Made by a program: the position numbers and the translations under genes. The notes under the pieces are model-generated. The model was not told where the DNA came from and ran no database searches. It saw only the letters and a list, made by a program, of their open reading frames with translations. From RGIG4790 sp964437615 (GTDB taxonomy: Bacteria > Bacillota > Clostridia > Christensenellales > UBA1242), in assembly GCA_964437615.1 (NCBI GenBank), contig CAYTHL010000021.1, positions 1 through 19,386 of the forward strand: DNA of 19,386 nucleotides. Reading direction: 5' to 3'. How positions within the stretch are numbered: position 1 is the stretch's first letter; each line of letters starts with the position of its first letter. Of the stretch, positions 6,632 through 15,210 are shown piece by piece.

Positions 6632-7450
6632 CTATTTTAGCGTTGGCAAAACAATGCTAGGGTGGTTTTGCTTTATGTATAAAATGTATTTTTCCTCTAC
6701 ATATTGCCACATTTGTACAAGTAAATTTACATTTTCTGTATTAATTTTGTTATGTTTTTGATATTCTGTTAGCAAAAGAGGAGCAAAATCTGACGGGCAT
6801 CTGCCAATTAACCTAGATAAATCTAAAAGTTCGTTAGATATTCCAGAAAAAGAAAAATCTATTATAGCTTCTAGTTTATTATTTTTTAAAATCAAATTAC
6901 CGGGGTTAAAATCTCCATGAGAAAATACAAGATGCTGGTTTTCTAGCTCCTTTAATTTGTCATGTTTGCTTAGGTTATATCCGTTTTGACTTACCAAAGA
7001 TAAGTTATCTAAAAAGTTGGAAACTTTTTGTAAACTAGCAATATTTTTATCTAAATTTATTTTATAAAAGTCGTCAAGCAAATTGCATATATCTTTTGCA
7101 AGTTGCTGTTTTTCGTCATCAGTAAGCGAACAATAGCACTCCGAAAGACTTTGACCTTCTAACTCTTTATGAATAGTGTACGGCCTTTCATTATTATAAA
7201 ACATGGTAAAATCTGGTGTTTTTATAGAAATTTTGCCCTTTATAAATTGCACCATATTATATTCTTTTTCTAGCGCATCGGCAAAAAACTGATTGCGAGG
7301 AAATCTAAAAAAATAAGTGCCGTTATCTGTGCATACTTTGTACACATAATTTGTCCAGCCAGTTTGCACTTGCAACATATTTTTTGTGCGCGGAAAGTGG
7401 CTGAGTATTATGTCTATAAAGTTATCATCATCTGCAAAATATTTTTTCAT
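6632..7450 (-). CDS. APH-family phosphotransferase (aminoglycoside/choline kinase-like)
   Basis: The 272-residue protein has the protein-kinase-like fold of the APH family. The N-lobe has WTNYVYKVCTDNGTYFFRFPR (about 32-52). The catalytic Brenner motif HGDFNPGNLIL is at 178-188 (Asp180, Asn185), and the metal-binding Asp is in AIIDFSFSG (Asp198), followed by ELLDLSRL. Family members phosphorylate small hydroxylated molecules such as aminoglycosides, choline, homoserine or sugars; the substrate cannot be read from the sequence, and antibiotic resistance should not be assumed. The ATG is preceded by AAAGGA about 11 nt away. It has its own promoter and is convergent with the zeta-like gene, only 6 bp apart, with no clear terminator between. 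Confidence 0.8.
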   Translation of the reverse strand: MKKYFADDDNFIDIILSHFPRTKNMLQVQTGWTNYVYKVCTDNGTYFFRFPRNQFFADALEKEYNMVQFIKGKISIKTPDFTMFYNNERPYTIHKELEGQSLSECYCSLTDDEKQQLAKDICNLLDDFYKINLDKNIASLQKVSNFLDNLSLVSQNGYNLSKHDKLKELENQHLVFSHGDFNPGNLILKNNKLEAIIDFSFSGISNELLDLSRLIGRCPSDFAPLLLTEYQKHNKINTENVNLLVQMWQYVEEKYILYIKQNHPSIVLPTLK

Positions 7451-7504
7451 TTAATTGTTATCCTTTTGCAACAATTTGTTGATTAGTTTTAAAAGCACTA
7501 TATG

Positions 7505-7533
7505 ATTTTAGCACAATATTTAAAAAATTACAA
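7505..7533 (-). promoter_or_regulatory. Promoter of the APH-family gene
   Basis: Minus strand: TTGTAA (7528-7533), a 17-bp spacer, TAAAAT (7505-7510). The start would be near 7498, giving a leader of about 48 nt with a ribosome-binding site. It is divergent from the promoter of the 504-residue protein, with about 50 bp between the two -35 boxes. Confidence 0.6.
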
Positions 7534-7583
7534 ATTATTTTAGTAAATTAAACTTGCCGACTTGCTTTTTTGTAAAAATTTAT

Positions 7584-7612
7584 TTGACTATTACAAAAAA
7601 TAAATTTAATAT
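7584..7612 (+). promoter_or_regulatory. Promoter with leaderless geometry before the 504-residue protein
   Basis: TTGACT (7584-7589), a 17-bp spacer, TAATAT (7607-7612), then 6 nt to the ATG at 7619. Spacing is identical to the recD2 and hydrogenase promoters. No Shine-Dalgarno lies before this ATG. Confidence 0.55.
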
Positions 7613-7618
7613 TTAATT

Positions 7619-9133
7619 ATGAAATTTTTATGCACCAGAAAAAAGATTAAACGGTTAATTTCGGCAACCAATTTTAGTAGGTACAATTTGGCTAAGCAGC
7701 TGTCAACATTTGCCGCAAAAAGCCAAGTAGAATATACTTTTGGGCACAATGTTTTAGGCAGCCCAACTTTAAAAATGGTTAAAAGTGTTACGCCTTGGGC
7801 GTTATTTGCAGCAAGCCAAGATGCAAGCCTTTGTTTTGTACTTTCTAAAGAATTTTGTAAGGCTGCACTTAACAAAACAAAAAACAAAGATACTATGCAA
7901 GAAATTTGCAAGCGTCTTTCTTGCTTTAACCCCGTAATTATTATAGAAGATCAAGACGCTGTAAGTTTTGCTACATACATGTATGCTCAAATAATTTCTT
8001 GCACAGCTTCGGATGCGGCGGCCTACATTTTTGCCAGCAACTGCTTGGATAAAAGTTATTTAAGTGTTGACAACTTTATTGGCAGTTTTAAAAATAAGGT
8101 GCAGGTTTTGCCCACTATGGGTGATATAGTAAAGACTTATTTAAGTGGATGCAATTTAACTAAAAATAAAATTATAACTGTTGCATTTTCTGATGTTTTG
8201 GCAGGAAATTTTGACTATGTTTACAATATAAAAAGTTTAAAAAAGATAGTTAAAATTTGCATTTGTGGTAAGCAACAAAAACTATCCTCACTGTGCGAGC
8301 AGACAAATTTGGAAGTTCCGCCACTATCTGATTACCCTTTTTATATACTCAACTTAATAAAATATCTTAATTGCCGCAGGCCACTAAACGAAAGTGATTA
8401 TAATATTTGTTACAACAAGCATGGCGACTGCACAATAAACTGTTTTTTGCAAGAAAGACCCATTAAAATTTGGGTTGTGCCAGAAGATAATTATCTTGCT
8501 GCACTTGGCAAAATAACCAACAACAGCGCAGGTAAAGAATGTTTAACCTTTTTAATAAAGGCAAATAGCAATTTTAAAACTGGCGAATTTTCAGCCACTT
8601 TAAAAAACAACTTGGCTTTGTGGTGTTTGCGGTGTTCGCAAATAGAGCATATGCAAAATAACTCTCTTTATGCGGGCGGATTTGTTAATTTAGATAAAAC
8701 ATACATTCTTGATAAGTTTAAAAGCTATAATAGCATAAACAAAAGTTATCCAACCTATGTATGGCAGCTGGTACGAAATATAGCAAGTTATTTAATTATA
8801 GAAAGTGGCAACAATAAAGCACTTGGAGAGCTTGCTGACAACTGCGGGGCACTAACAGCTGGCAATATGCTAGATAAAATTGCGCAAAAACAATTTATAG
8901 ACGCCAGCGACTGTCTACTTTTGTTAAAAGAAGAAACATCTTTACGCAAAGAAATTATATCCAGAATAGAGATGCAACATAGAATAATAGATAATTGTTC
9001 GGTGTTATTAGATGTGGCAAATAGCCTTTCAATAAAAAAGTTGTCTGCTAGCGCAAGCATAATATTAGAACACCAAAAGGTGGTGCTAGACAGGTTAATA
9101 TCTTGCGCTAACACCATTATTACCGAAAATTAG
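7619..9133 (+). CDS. Large protein of unknown function
   Basis: I do not recognise this 504-residue protein. It has no signal peptide, no clear membrane segment, no P-loop and no metal motif I can name. It is rich in Lys, Asn, Ser and Leu, carries about 19 cysteines without regular CxxC pairs except ICICGKQQK near 219, and ends in a helical stretch (about 410-500). It looks soluble and mixed alpha/beta followed by helices. If the mRNA is leaderless the start is ATG 7619; a TTG at 7688 with AGTAGG 6 nt upstream is a possible second choice (481 residues). The gene is AT-rich, like the two before it, and stands alone between divergent APH and convergent ALDH genes. The long intact frame and good promoter make it a real gene. 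Confidence 0.7.
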   Translation: MKFLCTRKKIKRLISATNFSRYNLAKQLSTFAAKSQVEYTFGHNVLGSPTLKMVKSVTPWALFAASQDASLCFVLSKEFCKAALNKTKNKDTMQEICKRLSCFNPVIIIEDQDAVSFATYMYAQIISCTASDAAAYIFASNCLDKSYLSVDNFIGSFKNKVQVLPTMGDIVKTYLSGCNLTKNKIITVAFSDVLAGNFDYVYNIKSLKKIVKICICGKQQKLSSLCEQTNLEVPPLSDYPFYILNLIKYLNCRRPLNESDYNICYNKHGDCTINCFLQERPIKIWVVPEDNYLAALGKITNNSAGKECLTFLIKANSNFKTGEFSATLKNNLALWCLRCSQIEHMQNNSLYAGGFVNLDKTYILDKFKSYNSINKSYPTYVWQLVRNIASYLIIESGNNKALGELADNCGALTAGNMLDKIAQKQFIDASDCLLLLKEETSLRKEIISRIEMQHRIIDNCSVLLDVANSLSIKKLSASASIILEHQKVVLDRLISCANTIITEN

Positions 9134-9164
9134 ATAATACTAACAAAGCAAAATTGATAGTAAT

Positions 9165-10556
9165 TTATTTCATAAATTTTTTAATAAAATAGTATTTTAG
9201 TTTGTTGTATGGCTGATATCTTAGTGGCAAGTCTATCCAGTTGGCTTTTTTAAGTATGCCGCAAGCGTTGCTAAAGGTTAAAAAGCTGTTTATTCCGTGA
9301 TATTTGCCCATGCCGCTTTTGCCAACGCCGCCAAAACCCAAACTTGTGCTTGCAATGTGCATAATTGTGTCGTTTATGCATCCGCCGCCAAAACTAGTGC
9401 TGCTAAGCACCTGCTTTTTAATTTTGTTGCCGCCAGCAAATAAATACAACGCCAGCGGTTTATCTTTTGTGTTTACAAAACTAATAGCTTCGTCAATGTT
9501 TTTATATGTTAAAATTGGCAAAATTGGGCCAAAAATTTCTTGCTGCATAATGTCGTCTTGTGCGCTAACATTATCCAAAATTGTTGGCTCTATTTGCAGA
9601 TTTTTTTGGCTAGTTTGCCCGCCATGAACAACCTGCCCGCATTTTAACAGATTAATTAACCTACTATACTGCTTTTGGTTGATAATTTTGCCGTAATTTG
9701 GGTTGTCTAGCGGCTGCTTGCCATACATTTTTTCTATTTGAGTTTTAAGTTCTTTAATAAAAGCATCTTTTATGCTTTCTTGCACTAGGCAGTAATCGGG
9801 CGCAACGCAAGTTTGGCCGCAGTTTAGATATTTGCCAAAGGCTATGCGTTTGGCCGCAAGCTTTAAATTGGCAGACTTATCCACAATGCATGGGCTTTTG
9901 CCACCAAGTTCTAGGCTGACGGGCGTTAAAGTTTGCGCTGCCTTGGACATAATTTCGCTGCCCACTTTTGCACTGCCTGTAAAGAAAATATAATCGTACT
10001 TGGCTTGCATAACCGTTTGATTGGCGTTTTTGCCGGCAAGCACGCTTACATGCCCAGCATCAAAAGTGTTTGCAATTAGTTTAATAATAACTTTTTGACT
10101 TTCGGTTGCTTGCCCTGACGGTTTTAAAACCACGCAGTTGCCCGCAGCAACTGCTCCAACAAGTGGGTCTAGCGTTAGCAAAAATGGATAGTTCCATGGG
10201 CTTGATACAAGCACTACGCCGTACGGCTGAAAATATGTGTAACTTTTAGCAGAAAATTGAAACAGCGCTGTGTGCTGCGGCTGCGGTTGTGCCCATTTTT
10301 TTAGATTTTTTATGGTGTGATTAAGCTCACAAATAACCATTCCAATTTCGGACATATAGGCTTCGGTTGGGCTTTTGCCAAGGTCAGCTTTTAGCGCTGC
10401 GCAAATTTGGTCAACGCTCGCCAAAATGTTGGCTTTTAGCCGTTTTAGCGCCGCAAGCCTAAATTTAATAGGCAGCGTGTGCCCCTCGTTGAAATATTTT
10501 CTCCCTTGCTCGGCAATCTTTTCTGCCTCGCACAGCGATATTTGGTTGTTGGACAT
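9165..10556 (-). CDS. Aldehyde dehydrogenase, ALDH3-like class
   Basis: The 463-residue length and C-terminus fit the ALDH3-type group, which is shorter than the usual 490-500 residues. Landmarks: PWNYP with catalytic Asn122, nucleotide-binding FFTGSAKVGS (191-200), LELGGKSP with general-base Glu216, GQTC with nucleophile Cys250, EIFGPILPI, and the C-terminal GFGGVGKSGMGKYHG. It oxidises aldehydes to acids with NAD(P)+. It lies 10 bp after the iron alcohol dehydrogenase gene on the same strand, with a GAGGA site 6 nt before its ATG, so the two are cotranscribed and probably interconvert an alcohol, its aldehyde and its acid. The C-terminal tail (NKLKYYFIKKFMK) is basic and amphipathic and could touch the membrane, as in some ALDH3 proteins. 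Substrate unknown. Confidence 0.92.
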   Translation of the reverse strand: MSNNQISLCEAEKIAEQGRKYFNEGHTLPIKFRLAALKRLKANILASVDQICAALKADLGKSPTEAYMSEIGMVICELNHTIKNLKKWAQPQPQHTALFQFSAKSYTYFQPYGVVLVSSPWNYPFLLTLDPLVGAVAAGNCVVLKPSGQATESQKVIIKLIANTFDAGHVSVLAGKNANQTVMQAKYDYIFFTGSAKVGSEIMSKAAQTLTPVSLELGGKSPCIVDKSANLKLAAKRIAFGKYLNCGQTCVAPDYCLVQESIKDAFIKELKTQIEKMYGKQPLDNPNYGKIINQKQYSRLINLLKCGQVVHGGQTSQKNLQIEPTILDNVSAQDDIMQQEIFGPILPILTYKNIDEAISFVNTKDKPLALYLFAGGNKIKKQVLSSTSFGGGCINDTIMHIASTSLGFGGVGKSGMGKYHGINSFLTFSNACGILKKANWIDLPLRYQPYNKLKYYFIKKFMK

Positions 10557-10566
10557 AATTTATCCT

Positions 10567-11811
10567 CTATTTTTTAATTTTTGTAGACTTTTTGGCAGCA
10601 TTAGTATTGTCTTTTGGCATTAACTTTTTGTAGATTTTGGCAAGTTCGGCGGCGTTCATAAGTTTTGGCACAGGGTAAAGTGGATTGCCCTCTTTGTCAG
10701 CATGTTTTGCCATTTCGGGTATATCTTCTGCCTTAATCTGCTCAATTTGCGTAGGCAAGCCAAACTCTTTGTTTAGATTTTCTATCCACCTAATTAGGCT
10801 GCGGGCGGCTTTGTCATTTGGTGTTTGCTTGTTTGCAAGCCCAATATGTACTGCAATTTTGGCAAGCTTTTTGTGCGCAGCGGCGCCGTATTCCCTAAGG
10901 ACAACTGGCAAGATAACGGCGTTTGCAAAGCCATGAGCCACGCCATATTTGCCGCCAAGTGAGTGGGCTATTGCATGCACATATCCCACATAACTTTGGG
11001 TAAATGCAATCCCAGCAAGATAGCTAGCGCGCAGCATATTTTGCCGTGCCTCGGCGTTGCTGCCGTCCTTTACTGCCGTTTGCAGATTGTTGTGTATAAG
11101 CGCTATCGCGTCAAGTGCCGCTTTTCTGGTGTGCGCAGTTGTGGAGTGACCTATATATGCCTCTATTGCGTGCGTAAGGGCGTCCATGCCCGTGGTTGCA
11201 GTAATAAATGGGTTTAGCCCAAGCGTAAGATGATAATCTAGCAGCGCATAGTGCGGAATTAGCGAAAAATCGTTTATGGCGTACTTATAGTGCTTTACAT
11301 CATCGGTAATTACTGCCGCAAGCGTCGTTTCTGAGCCGGTACCGGCAGTGGTAGGAATGGCCAGTAGCAGTGGCAATTTTTTGCACACTTTAAGCAACCC
11401 TTTCATCTGTTCTATGCTCTGATTTGGCTTAACTACCCTAGCACCAACAGCTTTGCCGCAGTCTATAACCGAGCCGCCACCAAGGGTAATAATGCAGTCG
11501 CATTTGTTTAGCTTGTATAGAGATACGCCACGCTCTACCAAACTTATGGTTGGGTTTGGCAAAACTTCGTCAAACAAGGTTATTTTGCAGCCAGCAAGAG
11601 TTAGCGCATCTTCTAGCGACCTTGTTAGCCCAAGCCCGCGGATAGTTTTGTCGGTTACAAAAAAAGGATTTTTTAGCCGCATTTTGCTTAGCAACTCCAC
11701 CACTTGCGCATTGTTTTCTAAAATTTCGGGTTCTCTATATGGCAGCAGTGGCAGCATTATTCTAAAGCAGCCCTGAAAAATTCTGCAATAAATCTTTTTA
11801 AAAGTATTCAT
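10567..11811 (-). CDS. Iron-containing alcohol dehydrogenase (group III)
   Basis: The 414-residue protein has the family pattern: GGGSVIDCGKAV for nucleotide binding (about 110-121), IPTTAGTGSETT, and the metal-site residues in ALLDYHLTLGL, TGMDALTHAIEAY and VHAIAHSLGGKYGVAHG. It has a roughly 25-residue N-terminal extension (YCRIFQGCFRIMLPLLPYREP) seen in one clostridial subgroup. It reduces aldehydes or oxidises alcohols with NAD(P)(H). AAGGAG 6 nt before the ATG fixes the start. It is the first gene of an ADH-ALDH pair. The C-terminal tail is Lys-rich. Cofactor preference and substrate cannot be told. Confidence 0.92.
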   Translation of the reverse strand: MNTFKKIYCRIFQGCFRIMLPLLPYREPEILENNAQVVELLSKMRLKNPFFVTDKTIRGLGLTRSLEDALTLAGCKITLFDEVLPNPTISLVERGVSLYKLNKCDCIITLGGGSVIDCGKAVGARVVKPNQSIEQMKGLLKVCKKLPLLLAIPTTAGTGSETTLAAVITDDVKHYKYAINDFSLIPHYALLDYHLTLGLNPFITATTGMDALTHAIEAYIGHSTTAHTRKAALDAIALIHNNLQTAVKDGSNAEARQNMLRASYLAGIAFTQSYVGYVHAIAHSLGGKYGVAHGFANAVILPVVLREYGAAAHKKLAKIAVHIGLANKQTPNDKAARSLIRWIENLNKEFGLPTQIEQIKAEDIPEMAKHADKEGNPLYPVPKLMNAAELAKIYKKLMPKDNTNAAKKSTKIKK

Positions 11812-11840
11812 ATTTTCTCCTTAAAACCTTTTACCTCTTT

Positions 11841-11870
11841 AGCCTACCATAAATTTAGTTTGATTGTCAA
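11841..11870 (-). promoter_or_regulatory. Candidate promoter of the ADH-ALDH operon
   Basis: Minus strand: perfect TTGACA (11865-11870), an 18-bp spacer, and a weak TAGGCT (11841-11846). The transcript would start near 11834 and include the AAGGAG site of the ADH gene. The poor -10 could mean an activator is needed or another -10 is used. Confidence 0.4.
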
Positions 11871-11884
11871 AATGTTTTTCTTGT

Positions 11885-11902
11885 TTGATACAATTTTATC
11901 AA
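11885..11902. promoter_or_regulatory. Rex-like inverted repeat upstream of ADH-ALDH
   Basis: TTGATA (11885-11890) and TATCAA (11897-11902) form a perfect inverted repeat with a 6-nt centre, in total 18 bp. The clostridial Rex operator is TTGTTAA-N4-TTAACAA; 10 of 14 fixed positions match here, with symmetric differences. Rex senses NADH/NAD+ and often controls fermentative dehydrogenases. The site ends 14 bp upstream of the predicted ADH -35. The assignment to Rex is inference. Confidence 0.35.
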
Positions 11903-11994
11903 CTATTTTAAAATAATGCAATCTTTTGACGGTAAGACAGCAAATTTTGTTTTTGCCAGTCAAAAAAAGTATTCTAAGGCCGAAATTGGCGCCA

Positions 11995-12000
11995 TATAAT
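11995..12000 (+). promoter_or_regulatory. Probable -10 element of the P-type ATPase gene
   Basis: A perfect TATAAT lies 18 nt before the ATG at 12019, giving a short leader of about 12 nt with a GGGGGA ribosome-binding site. The -35 at the right distance is weak. Confidence 0.45.
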
Positions 12001-12018
12001 AGGGGCAAAGGGGGAAGT

Positions 12019-14646
12019 ATGGTACTTTCTATTGACCAAATTTATCGAAAATATCAGTCTGGGCCTAGCGGGCTTACTGACGAAATTGCGGCGACAAACG
12101 CCAAGTACGGCAGCAACGCCATGGCCACACGCAAAAAAGACGGCTTTGCCAAAAAGTTCTTTTTGCAGTTTAAAAATTTGATGATTATTGTACTTCTTGT
12201 TTCGGCAGTGGTTTCTACCATAGTTAGCCTTGCTACCGGCGAGTACGACCAACTTTTTGAGGGCGGCCTTGTTTTTGCCATTGTAATAATAAACGCTCTT
12301 ATTGGCGTTATTCAAGAGCAAAAGGCCGAGGTGGCGCTAGATTTGCTTGCAAAGCAGACAAGCCCCAAAAGCCGAGTTTTGCGTAACGGAAAAATTTTAA
12401 TTATGGATAGCAGCGACATAGTTGTTGGCGACATAGTTCTGCTAAAAACGGGGGATTTTGTGCCCGCAGACATTCGGCTGACCGAGAGCGTAAACCTAAA
12501 ATGCGACGAAAGTTCGCTAACTGGCGAGAGTTTAGCAACGCTAAAAGAACACACGGCCAGCCTTACCGAGCATACGCCGCTTGCCGAGCAAGCCAACATG
12601 TGTTTTAAAGGCACTAGCGTGTGCTATGGCAGCGGCAAAGGTATAGTTGTTGCCGTTGGCAAAGACACTCAAATGGGCAAAATTGCTGGCGAGCTTGTGC
12701 AAAAAACGGCCGACAAAACTCCGCTAGAAAAAAATATAGAGCGAATTGGCAAAGTTATCACCTATGGCGTGCTTGCCGTGGTTGCGGTTGTCTTTTTTGT
12801 GCAAGTAATATTTTCTTCGGCGAACATTTTTGACAGTTTTTTAACGGCTATAGCGCTTGCAGTGGCGGCTATTCCAGAAAGTCTGCCCGCAGTTATAACT
12901 ATAATAATGGCGCTTGGCGTGCAAAGGCTTGCCAAACATGGCGCAATAATTAAGCAACTTTCTAGCGTAGAAACTTTGGGCAGCGTAAATGTGCTTTGCA
13001 CCGACAAAACTGGCACACTAACCCAAAACAAAATGAAATTACGTACAGTGTATGCCGACGGCAAGCATATGACCAAAAATTTTGAGGGCGAAACCTACAA
13101 CAGGTTGTTGCGGGCAGCCGCCTATTGCAATAATGCCAAGCCGGGCGGCGGCGGATTTGTGGGCGACGCCACCGAAAGCAGCCTTATGGCATTTGTGGCA
13201 GAAGTACAGCCAAGCTTGCTGGCTAATCCACCTAGACGACTGCATGAAATTCCGTTTGACAGCACGCGCAAAATTATGTCGGTGGTGGTAGATGACGGCG
13301 GCCTTGTGTTATATAGCAAGGGCGCTTACGACTTTTTAATGCCACGCTGCACAAGTGTTATGCTTGGCGGCAAGGTTGTGCCAATATCTGCCAAAGAAAA
13401 GCTGCTTTTAGAGCGTGCGCACTCAAAAATGGCCGAGCATGGCGAACGCGTTATTGCCATTGCGCAAAAATCTAACCCAAACAATTTTGACGAAACTGAG
13501 CTGACACTTTTAGGACTGGTGGGTATAATAGACCCGCCACGTCCGCAGGTGTACGGGGCAATAGAACGCTGCAAAATTGCCGGCTTAAAGCCAGTAATGA
13601 TAACCGGCGACCACCCCGACACGGCGTTTGCAATTGGCAAAGAGCTTGGTATTGCAAACAGTAAAAGTCAGGTAATAACGGGGGTAGATTTAGACACAAT
13701 TTCTAGCAAAGATTTGCCAAAAGTTATCAACAATTACTCAATTTTTGCAAGGGTTACGCCCGAGCATAAAACAAAAATTGTAAAAGCGCTAAAAAAATCT
13801 GGCAACATTGTGGGCTTTGCCGGCGACGGAATAAATGATGCCCCTAGCATTAAGGCTGCCGATATTGGCGTGTGTATGGGCAGCGGCACCGATGTAACCA
13901 AAAGCGTCAGCGACCTAATTATTGCCGACGACAACTACTCTACTATTTTAGTTGCCGTAGAACAAGGCCGAACTATTTTTAGCAATATTCAAAAGACGCT
14001 GCTGTTTTTGCTTTCTACCAATATGGTAGAAGTTTTGGGTATTTTTGTGGCCGCACTAATTATGCCGTCTAGTGTGTTTTTGCTGCCTAGCCAAATACTG
14101 TTTATAAATCTTGTTACAGACAGTTTGCCTGCCTTTGCGCTTGGGCTAGAAAAGCCAGAAAAAGATGCCATGCAAAAGCCGCCTCGCAACCCAAGCAGCA
14201 CCATTTTTGCCGGCATTGGCTGGCAAATACTTTGGCAAGGCTTTGTTCAGACCTTTGCAGTTTTGATAATGTTTGTAGTGTCACTTAACCTTTGGGGCAA
14301 CACGGTTGCCAGCACCATGGTGTTTATAACCATTTGCCTAATGCAGATTATCCATGCAATAAACTGCAAAACACTAAGAAGCATAACCAAAATAAAACTA
14401 TTAGAAAACAAAACTTTTAACCTAAGTTTTTTGGCTTTGCTTGCCCTAATACTTGTAATTAGCCTTGTTCCGCCATTTGCCGTCATGTTTGGGCTTGCCA
14501 AACTAAACAGCATTCAGTGGGCAATTGTTGCAATTAGCTCTCTGGCGATAATTCCGCTGGTTGAAATCTGCAAGTATGTGGCAAACCACAAGTTTAGTTT
14601 TGCAAAATTTTCTAAGTTAAAAAAACCTGCCATGGCTAAAAAATAA
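12019..14646 (+). CDS. Calcium-transporting P-type ATPase (P2A, SERCA/SPCA-like)
   Basis: An 875-residue P2-type pump with all core motifs: TGES (actuator, about 168-171), PESLP in M4 (286-290), CTDKTGTLTQNKM with phosphorylated Asp329, MITGDHPDTA and GDGINDAPSIKAADIG in the P domain, and ten predicted membrane helices including C-terminal M7-M10. It exports Ca2+ (possibly Mn2+) from the cytoplasm using ATP. M5 keeps Asn and Glu (STNMVEVLG) and M6 keeps NLVTD, but M8 (MQIIHAINCKT) lacks the Glu of SERCA site I, which suggests one ion per cycle as in SPCA and Listeria LMCA1. The start at 12019 is chosen from the ribosome-binding site and the family's N-terminus; an upstream TTG at 11926 would precede the -10. 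No neighbour is linked to it. Confidence 0.92.
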   Translation: MVLSIDQIYRKYQSGPSGLTDEIAATNAKYGSNAMATRKKDGFAKKFFLQFKNLMIIVLLVSAVVSTIVSLATGEYDQLFEGGLVFAIVIINALIGVIQEQKAEVALDLLAKQTSPKSRVLRNGKILIMDSSDIVVGDIVLLKTGDFVPADIRLTESVNLKCDESSLTGESLATLKEHTASLTEHTPLAEQANMCFKGTSVCYGSGKGIVVAVGKDTQMGKIAGELVQKTADKTPLEKNIERIGKVITYGVLAVVAVVFFVQVIFSSANIFDSFLTAIALAVAAIPESLPAVITIIMALGVQRLAKHGAIIKQLSSVETLGSVNVLCTDKTGTLTQNKMKLRTVYADGKHMTKNFEGETYNRLLRAAAYCNNAKPGGGGFVGDATESSLMAFVAEVQPSLLANPPRRLHEIPFDSTRKIMSVVVDDGGLVLYSKGAYDFLMPRCTSVMLGGKVVPISAKEKLLLERAHSKMAEHGERVIAIAQKSNPNNFDETELTLLGLVGIIDPPRPQVYGAIERCKIAGLKPVMITGDHPDTAFAIGKELGIANSKSQVITGVDLDTISSKDLPKVINNYSIFARVTPEHKTKIVKALKKSGNIVGFAGDGINDAPSIKAADIGVCMGSGTDVTKSVSDLIIADDNYSTILVAVEQGRTIFSNIQKTLLFLLSTNMVEVLGIFVAALIMPSSVFLLPSQILFINLVTDSLPAFALGLEKPEKDAMQKPPRNPSSTIFAGIGWQILWQGFVQTFAVLIMFVVSLNLWGNTVASTMVFITICLMQIIHAINCKTLRSITKIKLLENKTFNLSFLALLALILVISLVPPFAVMFGLAKLNSIQWAIVAISSLAIIPLVEICKYVANHKFSFAKFSKLKKPAMAKK

Positions 14647-14665
14647 GGTTGTTACAAAATTATTT

Positions 14666-14692
14666 ATTGGCAAACAAAATTTGTATGCTAAT
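14666..14692 (+). terminator. Candidate terminator of the P-type ATPase gene
   Basis: ATTGGCA (14666-14672) pairs with TGCTAAT (14686-14692) with one G-U pair, and the interior ACAAA/TTTGT extends the stem after one mismatch. A T-rich run (atattttg) follows. The stem is AT-rich, so strength is uncertain. Confidence 0.45.
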
Positions 14693-14771
14693 ATATTTTG
14701 CCCATAAAAAACAAAAAAATTTAAAACAATAAACACGCAGCAAAATGCTAAATAGCGTTGCCTCTAAAATT

Positions 14772-15210
14772 TGCGATAATTTTGCGCAAAAACAAAAAGC
14801 GAGTGTGCAGCCCGCGACATAGTTTTTACCCGTAGAATAAATTTTCCTCCTTATATCTTTAAGAAACGGGTTTTTGTGCAGAAATTTGATGCAAAACAAG
14901 AAGCGAGTGTGCATCCCGCGACATAGTTTTTACCCGTAGAATAAATTTTCCACTTTATATCTTTAAGAAACGGGTTTTTGTACAGAAATTTGATGCAAAA
15001 CAAGAAGCGAGTGTGCAGCCTGCGACATAGTTTTTACCCGTAGAATAAATTTTCCCCCTTATATCTTTAAGAAACGGGTTTTTTGTGCAGAAATTTGATG
15101 CAGAACAAGAAGCGAGTGTGCATCCCGCGACATAGTTTTTACCCGTAGAATAAATTTTCCCCCTTTATATCTTTAAGAAACGGGTTTTTTGCAACTAGTT
15201 TTGATGCGGG
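14772..15210. repeat. Family B tandem repeat, four copies of about 104-106 bp
   Basis: The block gcgagtgtgca starts at 14799, 14903, 15007 and 15112, and aagaaacggg starts at 14861, 14965, 15069 and 15175, giving periods of 104-106 bp. Copies differ by only a few bases. Each has ACCCGT about 32 nt before ACGGGT, able to form a 6-bp stem. The unit shares with family A (1-540) both the ACGGGTTTTT block and the gcgagtgtgca...gcgac block in the same order. No open frame is credible. There are no unique spacers, so this is not CRISPR. The rest of 14647-14772 is AT-rich and holds nothing more that I can name. Confidence 0.85.

Noticed and set aside
6632..7450. Calling the APH-family protein an aminoglycoside-resistance enzyme
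   Set aside because: Only the general fold and catalytic motif are visible; the family covers many substrates and nothing in the sequence points to an antibiotic.
11926..12018. Earlier TTG (11926) as start of the P-type ATPase
   Set aside because: It lies upstream of the TATAAT at 11995, and the added residues are not part of the family's N-terminus. The ATG at 12019 has a G-rich ribosome-binding site.
14660..14914. 84-residue minus-strand frame after the ATPase gene
   Set aside because: It runs through a likely terminator and the first family B repeat, and has no ribosome-binding site or recognisable product.
14772..15210. Possible CRISPR array
   Set aside because: The 104-106 bp unit is conserved along its whole length; there are no unique spacers and no cas genes. 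It is a plain tandem repeat.
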